From: Stagonosporopsis chrysanthemi
Lineage: Eukaryota; Ascomycota; Dothideomycetes; Pleosporales; Didymellaceae
NCBI GenBank assembly: GCA_022560025.1
Contig: JAFISE010000085.1
Coordinates: 981-64,980 of the forward strand
Length of the DNA stretch: 64,000 nt
Direction of reading: 5' to 3'
The position numbers and the translations under genes are program-made. Numbering within the stretch: position 1 is the stretch's first letter; every line of letters begins with the position of its first letter. The notes below the pieces were generated by a model. It saw nothing but the letters and a program-made list of their open reading frames with translations. It was not told where the DNA came from and did no database searches. Positions 9,314 to 21,539 of this stretch are shown here, one piece after another.

Positions 9314-11651
9314 GGTGAAGGTAGGATGTAAGACTTTTGTGATGTTCTGTAAAGATTTTGGATTGGTACTGTTGAAATCTGGAGTCTTGTTGTGATGCAG
9401 GCATAACGTTGTGGTACATGAGCTGTTTTATAGTGCTGCGGCTTGCCCTCCCAGCACGTTCTGATCATGCCTTTGAGAGGCATACGTTTGGTTTGAGCTC
9501 ACGATTTCTCTTTCTGTTCGATTCTTACCAACGATTACAAACAATGCTTACCAACAGTACTTTGCAGAAAGCTTCTGATGGGCGTCAGTTGGGTGTTTGC
9601 CCATGAGTACCCTGTCAGGCTGTCGCAGAACGATGCCATGAATTCGTCCGTACTTTGCAAGTTCCAGACCGCCAAGAGCGCCCTCACCGCCGCACGAGTT
9701 TCATTATTGGCAGTCCAAAAGCCCAAGCACCCGTTGCATTACCGGGGTTGGAACTCTCCAGTGAATGAGTAAGGCTAGCCTGATGAGGCAAGTAGGAACG
9801 AGAGAACGGCCATTACGAGCGCGCACGTTCTCACCCACCGTGCCCTCGGTCCCACAAGCTCTCAACGGTTAGTCACAACTTGCCCAAAATACCGAACCAG
9901 CCAGAGGAATTAGGAGCCATTCACAAAGTGTCGAAGAACCTTGAACATAAAGCTTGTATTTGTGGCAAGAAAGACATCTAGTCTCCTATAAGGCCAGAGC
10001 TATAGGTGACTGAGATCAACACTTGGAGGTGTGTCGCAAAACTTCCAAGCCACTGAAGAGTGTGCACTGGGACAGTATACCATTAGCATCTCTGGGCTAG
10101 ATAGTGAAAATTGCCTAAGAAGGCTATTGATGGCACCACGATGCCCTTAACCATCGTCGTAAAGACAGAACTGCAAGGTAGAATCGCTCAGGAGAGGCTC
10201 GTATTCGCATCAGTAGCCGTCGGAATTTGCTGCTAAAATCCGCTCTGCGATCTGATTTTGCTAGCCGAGCAGCGCGCTCGACATGATGCCAGGCATGCGG
10301 AGCACCAAGTGATGTCTGGCCTTCGAGACACTGGAAGAGACTTGGTAATAGCTGCAGATTATATCCTTGCGGCGCAAAGGTGGAGGGACGCAATGACTCC
10401 AAAGTCTCTTTCAGTAAAAGACTCTCAGCCAACATGATCGTGCCCCACAGTCTTATGCCCGAAGTGTGAAAGCTTCCAGAAACGGTACTGTATTTCCTGA
10501 GGACGGCGAATAGGGTAACTTTTGTTGATACCAGGCTATATTTACATTACTAAAAGTGACATAGAGATGATGGAATCAAAATATACCGAGATCTCTAGCC
10601 GCATGTTCGTTGGACCTTCCTCGTCCACTCCGCCAGGCTACTTGGAGAGTAGTGTTGCCTATACCTTTGATCTCATCCACGTCCAGCACGCCATCAAAAA
10701 GTAAAGTCCCATTTGGAAGCCGGTTCTTGCCTCGAGACTTCCAGAGGTCAACCTCTTGTAATTACGCGACAGGGAACTCAATGTAAAGCAATTTCTAGTT
10801 GTAGTTGTGAAAAAAGACGCGCAGCTAAAGCGAAAGGTTCAAACTATGTTAAATCTGATGATCTCCTCCATGGGCTGCTTAATCGGAGCAGCCATGGTGA
10901 TAATGAGGCTAGTCGAGGATACGATAACGCCTGTACGCTTCCCAGTCCTCATTTACCAGTCACCGGCTAGATAACTTGCGGAAAATCAATGTGAATGCGA
11001 TGATTGACAGTGCATTTGTCCTTGCACTTTATCATGGCTGCTTGCGGGTTCCTTAAATTGGAGCGCTATGTACTGCGTGACCTAAATTTTGAGCAGCTTC
11101 AACATAAAGCTATGCAACACAAAGTAGTCTAATGCTAGCGGCACGAAACGATCCAACTTGACCCTTTAACTTCACCTGCCAGCAGCAAAGGGATAGAGCT
11201 CTGCGTCAGATCTAGTATCAGGGTCCTGCTTTCATAGTGTCGATTCATTAGCTTGCGGAGACAGCGTAGGGAGTGGATCTAGCTCCAATGCTTTACAGAA
11301 AAGCTCCTTCACAACCCAGAGCATATTGTAAGTACTTATTCATAAATAAAGATCCTGACTCATGTCAGTAGTCAGGTGGCATATTCACGAACTCCCTCTC
11401 AACTCCCAAACTGTGAGCTACGAAAGACTCGGAACGTCGCCATATACATGCATACCCGCAAGCCTAGAAGGATTTGATCGTTTAGATATACAATTGTTGC
11501 GAGGTGTTACTTCCGGGGTTTGTGTAGGAAGACGCAATCACGAAACGATCGACAAGGTCGGTGACGTCAGATGCAACACATCAACATTACATCGGGACCG
11601 GAACTGGTGTTCGAACAAACTCAGATGCTTCAACATTCATCAAGAACAAAA
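9314..11651. other. 2.3-kb gene-poor interval
   Basis: No gene is supported. An open frame of 103 codons on the minus strand (10124-10435) has no known domain, no partner exons and a composition like random sequence. No terminal inverted repeats or transposase motifs were seen. Confidence 0.5.
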
Positions 11652-12693
11652 ATGAAACTCGATCCTGCTGTCCTGAAGCTACTACAGCTCGACCCCGATT
11701 CCACGTCTGTGTCATCTGCCGGTGGGGGAGGATGTAGCTCAGCATCGACTTCGAAGATCGTCTCGAAGCTCAGCGATGGAACGGAAAAGACCTTTTTCAT
11801 GAAGACTGGAAGTGGAGGCTCTGCCGACACTATGTTTGAAGGTTGGCGAGCACTGTCTTCACGATGCCGATTCTGGTAGTTGACATCCACATTAAGGCGA
11901 ACATGCATCATTGAATGCAATCAATGCTGCTGTCCCCTCGTTATGTCCGAGATCATTTGGTCACGGCAAATTCGAATTGAATTCAAAAAACTCGTTTCTG
12001 GTAACAGATTTCTTACACCTGAGCGGCCGTGCATCCTCGAAGAAGACAGGACCATCCTTAGCACAGAAGCTCGCGAAGCTACACACAACACCAGCGCCAA
12101 TACCTGACCGCTATGACAGACCAGTTTTTGGTTTTCCAGTCACCACTTGCTGTGGTGATACGCCGCAAGACAATAGCTATAAAGAGAGCTGGGCGGAGTT
12201 CTATGCCGAGAATCGACTGCGTTTCATTTTGCGAGAGGGTGAGAAGTCTCAGGGCACGGACAAGGAATTCCATAATCTCGTAGAGACGACTGCGTCCAAG
12301 ATCGTTCCGCGCCTTCTTGGCGATGATCATCTCAACAGCGGCAAAGGGGTTACACCAGTTGTTGTGCATGGCGATTTGTGGAGCGGCAACGCAAGTGTTG
12401 GCATCATTGGTGACAAAGACGGAGAACCTGAGGACGTGGCCTTTGATTCGTCTGCTTGCTATGCGCATAGCGAGTTCGAACTCGGGATCATGAAAATGTT
12501 TGGTGGATTTGGTGGAAGCTTCTTAAAAGAGTACCACGAGCTGTGCCCGAAGACGGAGCCTGTGGATGAATATGAGGATCGAGTGAAGTTGTACGAGCTT
12601 TATCATCACCTGAATCATTGGGCGATGTTTGGTGGCAGTTATAAGAGTGGGGCGGCGAGAATCATGCAGACACTGGTGAAGAAGTATGGTTAA
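11652..12693 (+). CDS. Fructosamine/ketosamine-3-kinase-like protein
   Basis: Two exons, 11652-11841 and 11897-12693, 328 aa. The N-lobe has FFMKTG (the ATP-binding Lys) and the MFEGEHASLNAI helix that spans the intron. The C-lobe has VVVHGDLWSGN, the HGDxxxxN catalytic loop of aminoglycoside-kinase-like folds, and a DSSACYAHSEFELG segment in place of the metal-binding DPA loop. Characterised members phosphorylate ketosamines on glycated proteins so that the sugar is released (deglycation). The DP-to-DS change (normally DPAxYxG) is worth noting but occurs in fungal homologues as far as I recall. The intron was placed because it joins the two frames exactly through the conserved Glu-Gly-Glu. 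Confidence 0.87.
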
Positions 12694-12836
12694 GAGGGGG
12701 GACTGTGTGAAGGCGCTGCAAGCGTGCGGTTTTGATTCGTTAAAATATGCTCATAGAAATGTGGACTCCGGGTCCAACAAAGTACTCCTCCATGTATCGT
12801 GCCCTCACTTATCATCGTTCGAAGCTCAGTATGCGA

Positions 12837-13844
12837 CTAAGCAAGACCAGCAGCCTGGATGGCAAAAGTGGCAGCAGAGTCTGCAACACTGCCATAGCTG
12901 AGATGGCTACCAGTGGCACCGCCGTCACCGCCACCGCCGCAGACAGTGTCCGATGTGCCGCAGAATTGCTTGACCTTGTCGGCGGACACTCCAGGCAGCG
13001 ACTGGCGCTTGAAGGGGTCGCCGAACATGACGGCACCAGCAACGTTGGATGCAGAAACACCGTTAGAGAAAGCATTGTGGACAACCATGCCACCCTGGCT
13101 GTAGCCTGAGACAATAATCTTGGTACCAGGGCACTTCTGAAGTGCCTGCTGGACGTACTGGGCCATGGCCTTGCCTCCGTCTGCGCCCATGTTCATATTG
13201 CCCTGATACTGAGTTAGTCTCGAAAAGCTGTGTTACGTGGGAAAAAAACCTACAGCAGCAGAAGCGGCATAGTCAACACCTTGTACGGTTACCCTTTCGG
13301 CACCAAGCTTCGACCTGATGGCCTTCACCATGGGTGGGCCGGAGATGGTACCCATGTTGCCTAACTCTCCTGTTCCACGAGCAAAGATAACGGTCATGTC
13401 CGTGCAGCAGTTGCCGCTCTTGACACCGTCCTCTGAGCTACCCCCTGAGCTACTTGCGCAGCTAGCGCCGTTGTTGGCATTGCCACCAGAGCTGCCACCA
13501 GTGGTGCCGGTGCTTGTGGGCACAGCACCACTAGCAGTAGGGGTTGCAGTGACTTGGACACCGGTTGAACCACCAGCGTTTCCTCCGGAACCTCCACCGA
13601 AACTCGGCAAAGAAAACCCACTGCCTCCTCCCAATCCGCCGAGCCCCGAGCCCCCACCAAAGCTTCCTAAGCCAGCGCCGCCAGTGGCGGCCGGAAGGCT
13701 AGGAAACATTCCACTGCCAATACCAGAGAGCCCGGATGGCATGGAAAAGGACGGCATACTGAAGGAAGGGAGCTTGAACTGCGGGTGGGGAAGAGCGTTG
13801 GCTGCACCAACCAGAGCGATGACGGACGTAGTTGTGTACCTCAT
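12837..13844 (-). CDS. Secreted cutinase with long Gly/Ser-rich N-terminal region
   Basis: Two exons, 13254-13844 and 12837-13208 (45-bp intron), 320 aa. A signal peptide (MRYTTTSVIALVGAANA) is followed by about 110 residues dominated by Gly, Ser and Thr, including runs such as GGGSGLGGLGGGSG. The cutinase domain begins near SGNCCTDMTVIFARGTGE. The nucleophile elbow is GYSQGG, the Asp is in CGTSDTVC and the His is in GSHLSYG, giving the Ser-Asp-His triad. Cutinases hydrolyse plant cutin and other esters outside the cell. Most family members are about 200-230 aa; the extra length is the low-complexity linker, which may be O-glycosylated or wall-associated. A longer frame extends upstream, but the ATG chosen directly precedes the signal peptide. 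Confidence 0.92.
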
Positions 13845-14655
13845 ATTGGCGGTCTGATATGTATATAAAGCAAGAAGTGGTAGTAAGGATAGTTGATGAA
13901 GCGAAAGTGAATGTACGTGCACAGCACAGCGAGAGACGATGAGAACGAACGAAGAAAGCCGACGATGCGATGCGATGGTTTACACTGAAGGTGCTTCCAA
14001 GCTCTTATATCCTCACAGCTATGTCATCTCCCTGATGTGCACTTCTCGTAAAGCCGGGCTCGGTATCGAAGAGACGGCTGATCGAGCAAGTTTCGAAACA
14101 AGACGGCATTGCTTCTTCTGGAAATGAACATGTTTCGATCCAAGGCGTACCACAAAACAAAGCAGATGCTCTGAGCAAAGCATAAAGCAACATAATTGAT
14201 TCTGCTTGAGTCGGTTTCCTGCATGAGGGCTTCTTCTCTTGGCCCTACCAACCCCTGTCTGGACCCGCACAGATCGAATCAGGGAACGGGAAGGGTGGCG
14301 GGAGCATCACGTTCAAGGACTTGCGGCATCCTCCAATTCGCGGTTGTGGAGTGAGGTATTGTTTTCAGGACACATTAGGGAGGTGGGCCCGGACAAGCCC
14401 CTGTTGACGCTGCAACAACCGAGGATGCCGGCACATGGGAGCAGTAGCGAGTTTCACTATGCCCTTCGTGCAACAACGTCAAACAATGTCACAACCGTCA
14501 AAGTTGATATAGAGTTTGAACACGCAAACGGCTACCAATGAGGATTAAGACTTGATTTGAAGACCCGAGGCTGACATGGATTCGTTCAGGAACAGCTCAT
14601 TCGAGACCATCATCTCATGCGACCGTCACAGTCCAGGAAACATATACTGCCAGCA
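13845..14655. other. Intergenic between two minus-strand genes
   Basis: Contains the cutinase promoter region, with a TATATAAAG-like stretch just upstream of its ATG on the forward reading, and the 3' flank of the monooxygenase. No coding region is supported. Confidence 0.5.
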
Positions 14656-15980
14656 TTACCTTGCAGTGGCAGCCTCGACCTCTTTTGAAGCGTCATAGCC
14701 GTATAGCCTAGGCTGAACTTCTGGACAGGTCCAGCGGCTTGGAAAAGCGCCTTGCAATTCTTGACCCAATTGCCTCAACATTCGCTGATCACGCTTTTCC
14801 TGCTCAGGCCCATCGCGCATATGGAAGTCCTTGCGCTGCTTGAACGTCTCCCTCACGATTCCTTCGCCTCTTGCTTTCCGCAGCGTCTCGAACTTCTTCA
14901 ACGAATCCGGAAGCTGAGCCTTGTTGGTGAAGTGCTTTGGTCCCAGTAGTAATCCCAGCACGGCACCATCCTCGATCGACGAGTTTGCGCCTTGCGCTAG
15001 GTACGGCAGCATGGGGTGACACGAGTCTCCGATGAGCACAAGGTTTGACAGCGGGTTGATCCATGACGACAGTTCTTCCCTATGCATCAATTTCCACTTA
15101 TCGACCTTGTCAACGCAGCCGAGAAACTCGGTCAAACTGTTTCTGATCAGCTCATGCTGTCTCGTCGCGACGGCACAACTCACACAGGGTCCCATCCTTC
15201 AAACAGCTTTCGCATCTCGCCGATGTCACCTTCTGTCCTTGCAACGCCCTCCTCGAGATCGTCCGGCACAAGAAGTACAACGTTGTACATGTTGCCGCCT
15301 CGCATGCTGTATGCAACTACGTGTGAATCCGGGCCAGCCCAAAATCGACATGTCGGGTTTTGTACCATGTCCTTCAGCTTCTGGTCTTTAATTTGGTTAA
15401 TGTCCAGTACGATTCGGTAGGCTAGATCACCAGTCGGTAGCGGATTATCCCTCTTTCCCAGCATTGTAGACCGGCATGTCGACCAGAGCCCGTCTGCACC
15501 AACAACCAGATCTGCATCATACGTCTTCTCGCCTACCGTCACCCTCGCCCGGTCTCCTGTCTTCGTTCCAAAGTCTATCCCCGTGACTCGGGCATCGAGG
15601 ACAACCGCGACACCGAGTTCTCTGGCTCTCTTCACGAGTGCCTGCTGTAGGTCCACGCGATGGCAATCTGAAAACGGTGCACCATATTTTCGTCTGATGT
15701 TGACATCGAAGTTTTCCTCGTTCGCTAGTACTTTGCCCTTGTAGTTGTAGACTGTGAGGGTCTTTGGCTCGCACACAAGTGCCTTTAGAGAGTCGTATAC
15801 CCCCCAGTCTTGGAACAAGCGTGTGGCGTTCGGCGTAAGCTGCAACCCGGCGCCCACCTCAGCAAGCTCTTTCGCGCTTTCGAGCACAGTAACTGAGTGT
15901 CCTGAAAGTGCACATTGAATTGATGCAGCAAGGCCGGACAAGCCCGCACCAACGATGAGAATATCCAGCTGTTGTGACAT
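14656..15980 (-). CDS. FAD-dependent aromatic monooxygenase (salicylate-hydroxylase-like)
   Basis: Two exons, 15184-15980 and 14656-15142 (41-bp intron, phase 2), 427 aa. It has the three classical flavin signatures: GAGLSGLAAS at residue 11, the DG motif DLVVGADGLWS near 163, and GDSCHPMLPYLAQGAN near 300, which binds FAD ribityl and carries the conserved Pro. These are class A hydroxylases that use NAD(P)H and oxygen to hydroxylate or decarboxylate a phenolic acid. Two glutathione-transferase genes lie immediately beyond its start, which suggests aromatic breakdown or conjugation of a reactive product. The exact substrate is not determined. Confidence 0.92.
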
Positions 15981-16389
15981 GGGTTGTTCGTGCCTGTGGT
16001 GAGCACAATAGCTTTAGTGGTCAGGTTGGAAGTCGGAGGTAGGTACGACGGTCGCGGAAGGCGAGACACGTAGTTATCTACCAAGATGCGACACCTTGCG
16101 CTACACTGGCTATGCACCGGCTCCCAAATCAATCTCCGATCAGCCGCATAATCAGTCCGAGTTTCGCGTCTCGAGCTTGTTTATTGTGTCGCTGGTTGCT
16201 GGTTATTCCGTTGTACGAGCTGCAGTACGAGATCTGGGGCATGCGGGGCGGGGTCCCGGCGACGATTCACGGCTTCTCTTCTACGCCAACCACATTGAGA
16301 CGCAAGTGGATCGGACCGCCATACTTGACGTTTATATATGTATTCCGCTACCGCAAGCTACGATGTTTTGCTGAACGAAAGATGCTCTC

Positions 16390-17132
16390 CTATCTAGCTG
16401 AAGTGTTCGGTCCATGACTATGGGTCAAGTTGTGTCCTGTCTTCTTCACCGCTCGTTTGTAGCCCTCCGAATCTTCACAAGCTTTCAGCCACTTGTCGAT
16501 ATTAGGCCACTGCTTACCGTTCGTACCGAGCTCCCTGGCGAGGATAAAGGTCACCGAGAAGTGCATCATGATGTCTGCAGCTGTAGGATGGTCGCCGACA
16601 AGAAATTGGCCTGAAGAAAGCGAAAGCTCGCTCTCCAACCACGACATGTCGTTTTGGACGTTGACGGACATCCTCTTCTCAGCTGTCTCGACGAGACCCT
16701 CAGGCGCATCTTTGATGTTCCACCGCGCATACAGGATAGCTAAGCCGTGAAGATTGAATGTTGCTTCAGCAGCATGTACCCATTGCAAGACTTTGATCTT
16801 CTGTTTGGCATCCTTTGGTACCAATTTCCCTTCCTTGTCATACTTGTCGCACAGGTAACTAGAAGACATAAGTCGGTCAAGTCGGACCAAGCGTCAGTGG
16901 TGTTTCCTTACTCGCTGATTGCGCCGCTCTCGTAGACCACAAGGTCGCCGTCTTTGATTGTAGGAAACTTGCCCAGTGGATTACCAGAGGCGAGCTTGAA
17001 GTCTTCGGGTGCCTTGGACGCCGACGTCCGATCAGAAAATTTCACTTCGTAATCAAGGCCCAGCTCCTCGAGCAGCCATGCTGTTCGGATGCAGCGAGAT
17101 GCCTGCAGAAAGTAGAGAGTGATTGGTGCCAT
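16390..17132 (-). CDS. Glutathione S-transferase
   Basis: Two exons, 16912-17132 and 16390-16858, 229 aa. The thioredoxin-like half begins ITLYFLQASRCIRTAWLLEELGL and includes the cis-Pro region NPLGKFPTI and the gamma-Glu-binding ES in YESGAIS. The helical half includes FLVGDHPTAADIMM, the N-capping box typical of GSTs. The Ser in QASRC is the likely activating residue. It conjugates glutathione to electrophiles, or may serve a specific step with the neighbouring monooxygenase, from which its 3' end is 0.4 kb away. Splicing gives Asp where Glu is more usual at the junction (AISDYLCDKY). Confidence 0.9.
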
Positions 17133-18081
17133 ATTTGTGATCGCAGTTGAGTGTGGAGAGTCAAAGAGATCAGATCGGCCTGCGGCTCCGAGCGGTTTCG
17201 ACACGCCCACAGCTTTTGCGACAGTTGTATCTTTGTTGTGTCCAGAGGTGGGCTACAGCGTCATATAAAGGGTTCGGAGTTGGTCCCGGCGGGGTTAGGG
17301 ATCATGCCACGAAGGGTTCAGGCAATTTGATTCTGATAGTAGCCGACCAATAATTGTCATAGTACTGAATACGGATCCTATCCTAAACAGTATCAGTATG
17401 GTTGTGATCTTTGACTGTATGCATTTCTACAAGACAAAGGGTATTGTACCGTCACACAACACCCCCCTTCTTCTAGTTTCGATCGTTGTCCAATTCAAAA
17501 ATTGGCTTGTTGAAGGAAGTTTACCAGCAGATTCTGTGCTGGAACATACGACTTTTTTCTAGTCTATTGGAGCTGGCCTCGTCAGAATACCCGTGGCACC
17601 CAAAAACGACAATTGCTTGCCATCCTCCGCTACCAACAGATGTATGTTGGAACGTCATTCCTAGGACGCGAGATATATTGACCAACACGTCAACGATTCA
17701 AAGCCAGGGCGAAACATTTGGGAATTTTCTCTCGTACGTTGATGGTTCGGGGTCAGCGGATGTCCTCCGCGACATCACCAAGAGAATTTGGGGCGCGACT
17801 TCCTGTTGTTACAATGAAGCAGAAATGTTGTTCGTCTCGTCTTCATCTCCCTCGATCTAGATCCATGCAGGACAAGCGAAATGCTCATGGCTGTGGCCAA
17901 TCACGAGCGTGCCAGAGCTTCGGCATCTTTGAGCCTCGGCTCGGTCCGACGTCATGGGCATCGTGTGGGGTAAGCACGGCGCGCGCGCGTGAAATCGAAT
18001 TTGAAAGTCCTAGAAACCTTGACATTCGAATTGTTGAACGCGACTGCTTTCTTCACAGTTCTCAGCCCAATTGCGCTCATC
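17133..18081. other. Divergent promoter region between two GST genes
   Basis: About 950 bp separating the minus-strand GST start from the plus-strand GST-fusion start. It presumably holds both promoters. Short open frames here are not supported as genes. Confidence 0.5.
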
Positions 18082-19840
18082 ATGGCACCAACAGAAAAGC
18101 CTATCTTTTTCCATTATGCCCAATCCATCTACTCCCATCGAGTACTATGGTATCTCTGGCTGCGCGGTCTGGAGTATGATGAGTGTGTATGTCGAGTCTG
18201 AATCCAGCAAAAATTGATACAAAGACTGATTTGTTTAGATACAACCACCAGTCATGCCACGACCGGACCTAGCAGCCATTGATGTGAAATACAGACGTAT
18301 GCCGATTATGTCGATTGGCAAAGATGTATACATCGATTCGCGCATGATTATCTCTAAGCTGGAATCTCTGTACCCCAACAGTCCCTTGTCAGCAACAACA
18401 GGCGAGCAGGCAGGGCTGAGAAGGCTGTTTGAACACTACAGCGATAGTGGCCTCTTCAATAATGCTGTCAAGCTTATGCCGTACTGGTCTTCCGACAGCT
18501 TGGTACAGAACAAAACGTTCCTTGATGACAGGCAGAAGTTGATGGGCGGTAGGCGCATGACAGCAGAGAGCATGCAAGCCGGTCGACCAGAAGGCCTACA
18601 GAACATGCGGCAAGCCTTCGAGTTGATGGAGAACACCTTCCTGGCCGACGGCAGGCAGTGGATTTTGGGCACTGAAAAACCTACCGTCGCCGACATTGAC
18701 GCTGTGTGGCCCTTCAAGTGGCTGGTTGTAGATCGAGGCATGCAGGGAGCACTGCCCGAGGAACAGTTTGGCGAGAAGGTCTACCCAAAAACGAATGCAT
18801 GGGTCCAGCGTTTCATGAGCGAAGTTAAGATAGCGAAAGAGAAAGCTACCAAACCTACGAGTCCTAATGGCCAAGCAGTGAGCAATCGGATTCTGAACGC
18901 CACCTCGCCTTTAGAGTCTGTGCCGTTCGACAAAACCGACCCCATCGGCTTCGAAGCAGGCGACCCGGTTGCAGTCTACCCATCTGACTACGGCCAGGCG
19001 CACAAAGACAGCGGTACTCTGATCGGTCTCACAACGTCCGAAGTCGTGATCCGCAACAGCAAAGGCCTCCACCTACATTTCCCGCGATGGAACTTCCGCA
19101 TCACCAAAGCACCCAGCCCCTCACCCACAGCATCACCCAGCAGCGCCCCCAAGCTCCCAAAGATGCGCCTCATATACCATTCCTTCTCGCCATACACGCG
19201 CAAAGTCTTCATGCTGGCCCACGAACTGCAGCTCGCCCGCCACATAACCCTCGAGAAAGTCGTGGTCGCACCGATTGAGATCAAGGGCTGGAGCGACAAC
19301 ACCGCCGACGTAGCAAAGTACAACCCCCTCGGCAAGATCCCGTGTCTCGTCACCTCCGACGTGCCGTCCGGCATCTTCGACTCGCGCATCATATGCGAGT
19401 ACCTCTGCTCCCTGGCGGGGATCGCGCCGCGCAAGGACGCTCGGTACTGGCAGATGCGGGCGGTGCACGCGTGCGCGGACGGGATCATGGATGCCGCGGT
19501 GTTGGTTGGGTATGAAGTGCAGATACGGAAGAGGCGGGGGCTGTTTTTTGAGGAATGGATTGAAGGGCAGAAGACGAAGATTGTGCGTGCGCTGGATCGG
19601 CTGGAGGGTGCGGCGGGTGAGGGTGTGTTGGCGGATCCTGGGCGGGGGGACGCGTTGGCTGATGAGATTGCGGTGGTGGTTGCGCTGGATATGACGGTCC
19701 ACATGCCTTTTCTCCGTCTTCAGTGGCGTCAGGGAAGACCGAGGTTGGAGGAGTGGATGAGGAAGTGGGAGAAGAGGGAGAGCTTTTTGGCTTCGCCTCC
19801 AACGAAGGATTGGGTTGTTGATGGGGCTGCAAAGCTTTAG
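18082..19840 (+). CDS. Tandem glutathione-transferase fusion protein
   Basis: Two exons, 18082-18186 and 18239-19840 (phase 0), 568 aa in one uninterrupted frame. Unit 1 (residues 1-330) opens with IFFHYAQSIYSHRVLWYLWL, has a GST C-domain with ILGTEKPTVADIDAVWPFKW, and ends in the fungal-type extension with HLHFPRWNFRI. A Ser/Pro linker (about 332-343) leads to unit 2 (344-568), which restarts with LIYHSFSPYTRKVFML, the NPLGKIPCL cis-Pro motif and FDSRIICEYL. Each half alone is the size of an independent fungal GST-like protein. The join has no stop or plausible intron, so it is a real fusion in the DNA. Cys/Ser chemistry in both halves suggests glutathione lyase or isomerase roles; the specific reaction is unknown. 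Confidence 0.87.
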
Positions 19841-21539
19841 AGCCATACGGTTGTAGTTTAGGTACCTGTATAAATATATCATCAATGTATTCCCCCAAGG
19901 TCGTTATTCGACATCACTACTTGTGTAGTGAAGATATTCCTAACCGGAAAGTATGGCACGACGCAAGGGGTAAACATATCTCGGGGGCTCTCGATGTTGG
20001 GAGTTTCCAGCAAGGAGAGCGTTCTCTTCTTGCATGTGAGACGTTGCATAGATAGTTTAAATCTCGGATCCTCTTCACGTCAGGCAGCTTCAATGACATT
20101 TCGTCCAAACACTCCCCCAACACACCATCGCCAGAGAAGCAAGGGACACCGCGAAGGGTCCTGTACCTTGTTTCTGGTTCGCGGCGCCCAGCAGGCCTCG
20201 TGCTGGGTCTGCTGTCGTCAGCCATAAGCGAGACCCGACAGCTCGTCCGCAGGAACGGTATGCCAGGCCAAGGTCCCTTAGGGCTTAGAAGGATTGCTGT
20301 GGCGAGACCCTGCCAAGTGGACGTCTAGTCGGGGAGTACCGTATGCTGTGCAACTGAGCGATTGGTACAGAAGGCGAGGGGAGGAAATGGGCTGTTTATC
20401 AAGGACTGGAAAGAGACTAGTGTGGATACGGAGCAGAGAGGAGGGAGTAGAGGGCGCAAGAAGAACGTGGCGACGCGTTTCAGAGCTGCGGGATCTCCTT
20501 CGCTGTTTAGGCTGATTAACGCGCTGCGCTGCGGGTAGAATTCAACTGGACTTGGGTCGCTGCGCTGCACGTTGGTCCGATGTTACAGTCATCGTCTTCA
20601 GCTCAGTGAACGGGACAGGAGGGCTGGGCCAGATAGTGTGGTTGGCATGGAAATAAACAGACGTCCACGTACTGGGAAGACTTGTGGACCTAAAACTTCA
20701 GGATATGAGTTGGTGGGCGTGATCATGCACGTGTAGCTAGCTAGTGCTGACAAGACCGACTGATGATGGTAGGCATATCGTCTTTGGAGCACCACGGCTG
20801 TGGTGAAGGGCCCGAAGCTGGAGTCTGACAGGAGATGTGGGAATAGCACGTGGGAATACTCCAAGCATACAAGCATTTGTAGTGTGGTGCTTGCTGAGGG
20901 TTCACCTGGGACTGATAAAGTAATACAGTGAACGATGAAGTGCTACTGGAACAATGCGCACACTGCTCAGGCAGGCTGCTCTAGCATTCGACGTCTCCAG
21001 TCACCAGATTCCCTTACCGATATACAGTAGTATGACTGGTTAGACGTCGCGATTTGGCGACACTGCTGCAGTGTACAGACGCGCACGACTGCAGCAGGAC
21101 CGACTTTGTTGGAGGCCTGGTGCATGTATAAGCCTGGCGCAGCAACATGGTCCTAATGAGACCGATCTTGCAGTGAAGCCAGAATCATCATTTCGCAGAT
21201 GTGACCGCAGAGCGCGTCGGCGGCCAGCCGTTGGCAGGGTTAGAAGATGGCGTTCGCCCTACGGGCTGCACGTCGGCATAGCGCGTTGGTTTAGGTTTGG
21301 GGCGTTGCAGCGCAGTGAACGTGCGTCTGTGTGGTTGACGGATATCTAGGTGTTCAAGGTCCAGGTCTTCAGCTGTCAGCACCTGTTAAATTGTCGCGTC
21401 CCGCTCAGCCAGTGTCTTCTCGTACTCGGAGCTTTGATTTTGTTGATGCCCCGTGGTACTGCCGAGTTCTGAGCGCACTCCAAGTATCAAGGACCCAGGC
21501 CAGGCCAGAGCCACCATCACTCAGCGCCCAACCTTCGCC
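19841..21539. other. Long intergenic region upstream of the bZIP gene
   Basis: 1.7 kb without a supported gene. It probably includes a long 5' leader and promoter for the transcription factor at 21540; several short ATG-initiated frames could act as upstream ORFs but this cannot be decided from sequence. Confidence 0.5.

Noticed and set aside
10124..10435. 103-codon minus-strand frame as a gene
   Set aside because: No domain, no splice partners and composition like random sequence.
13318..13857. 179-codon plus-strand frame, Pro-rich
   Set aside because: Antisense mirror of the glycine-rich region of the cutinase.
19133..19898. Long minus-strand frames opposite the GST fusion
   Set aside because: Antisense shadows caused by GC-rich codon bias; no family similarity.
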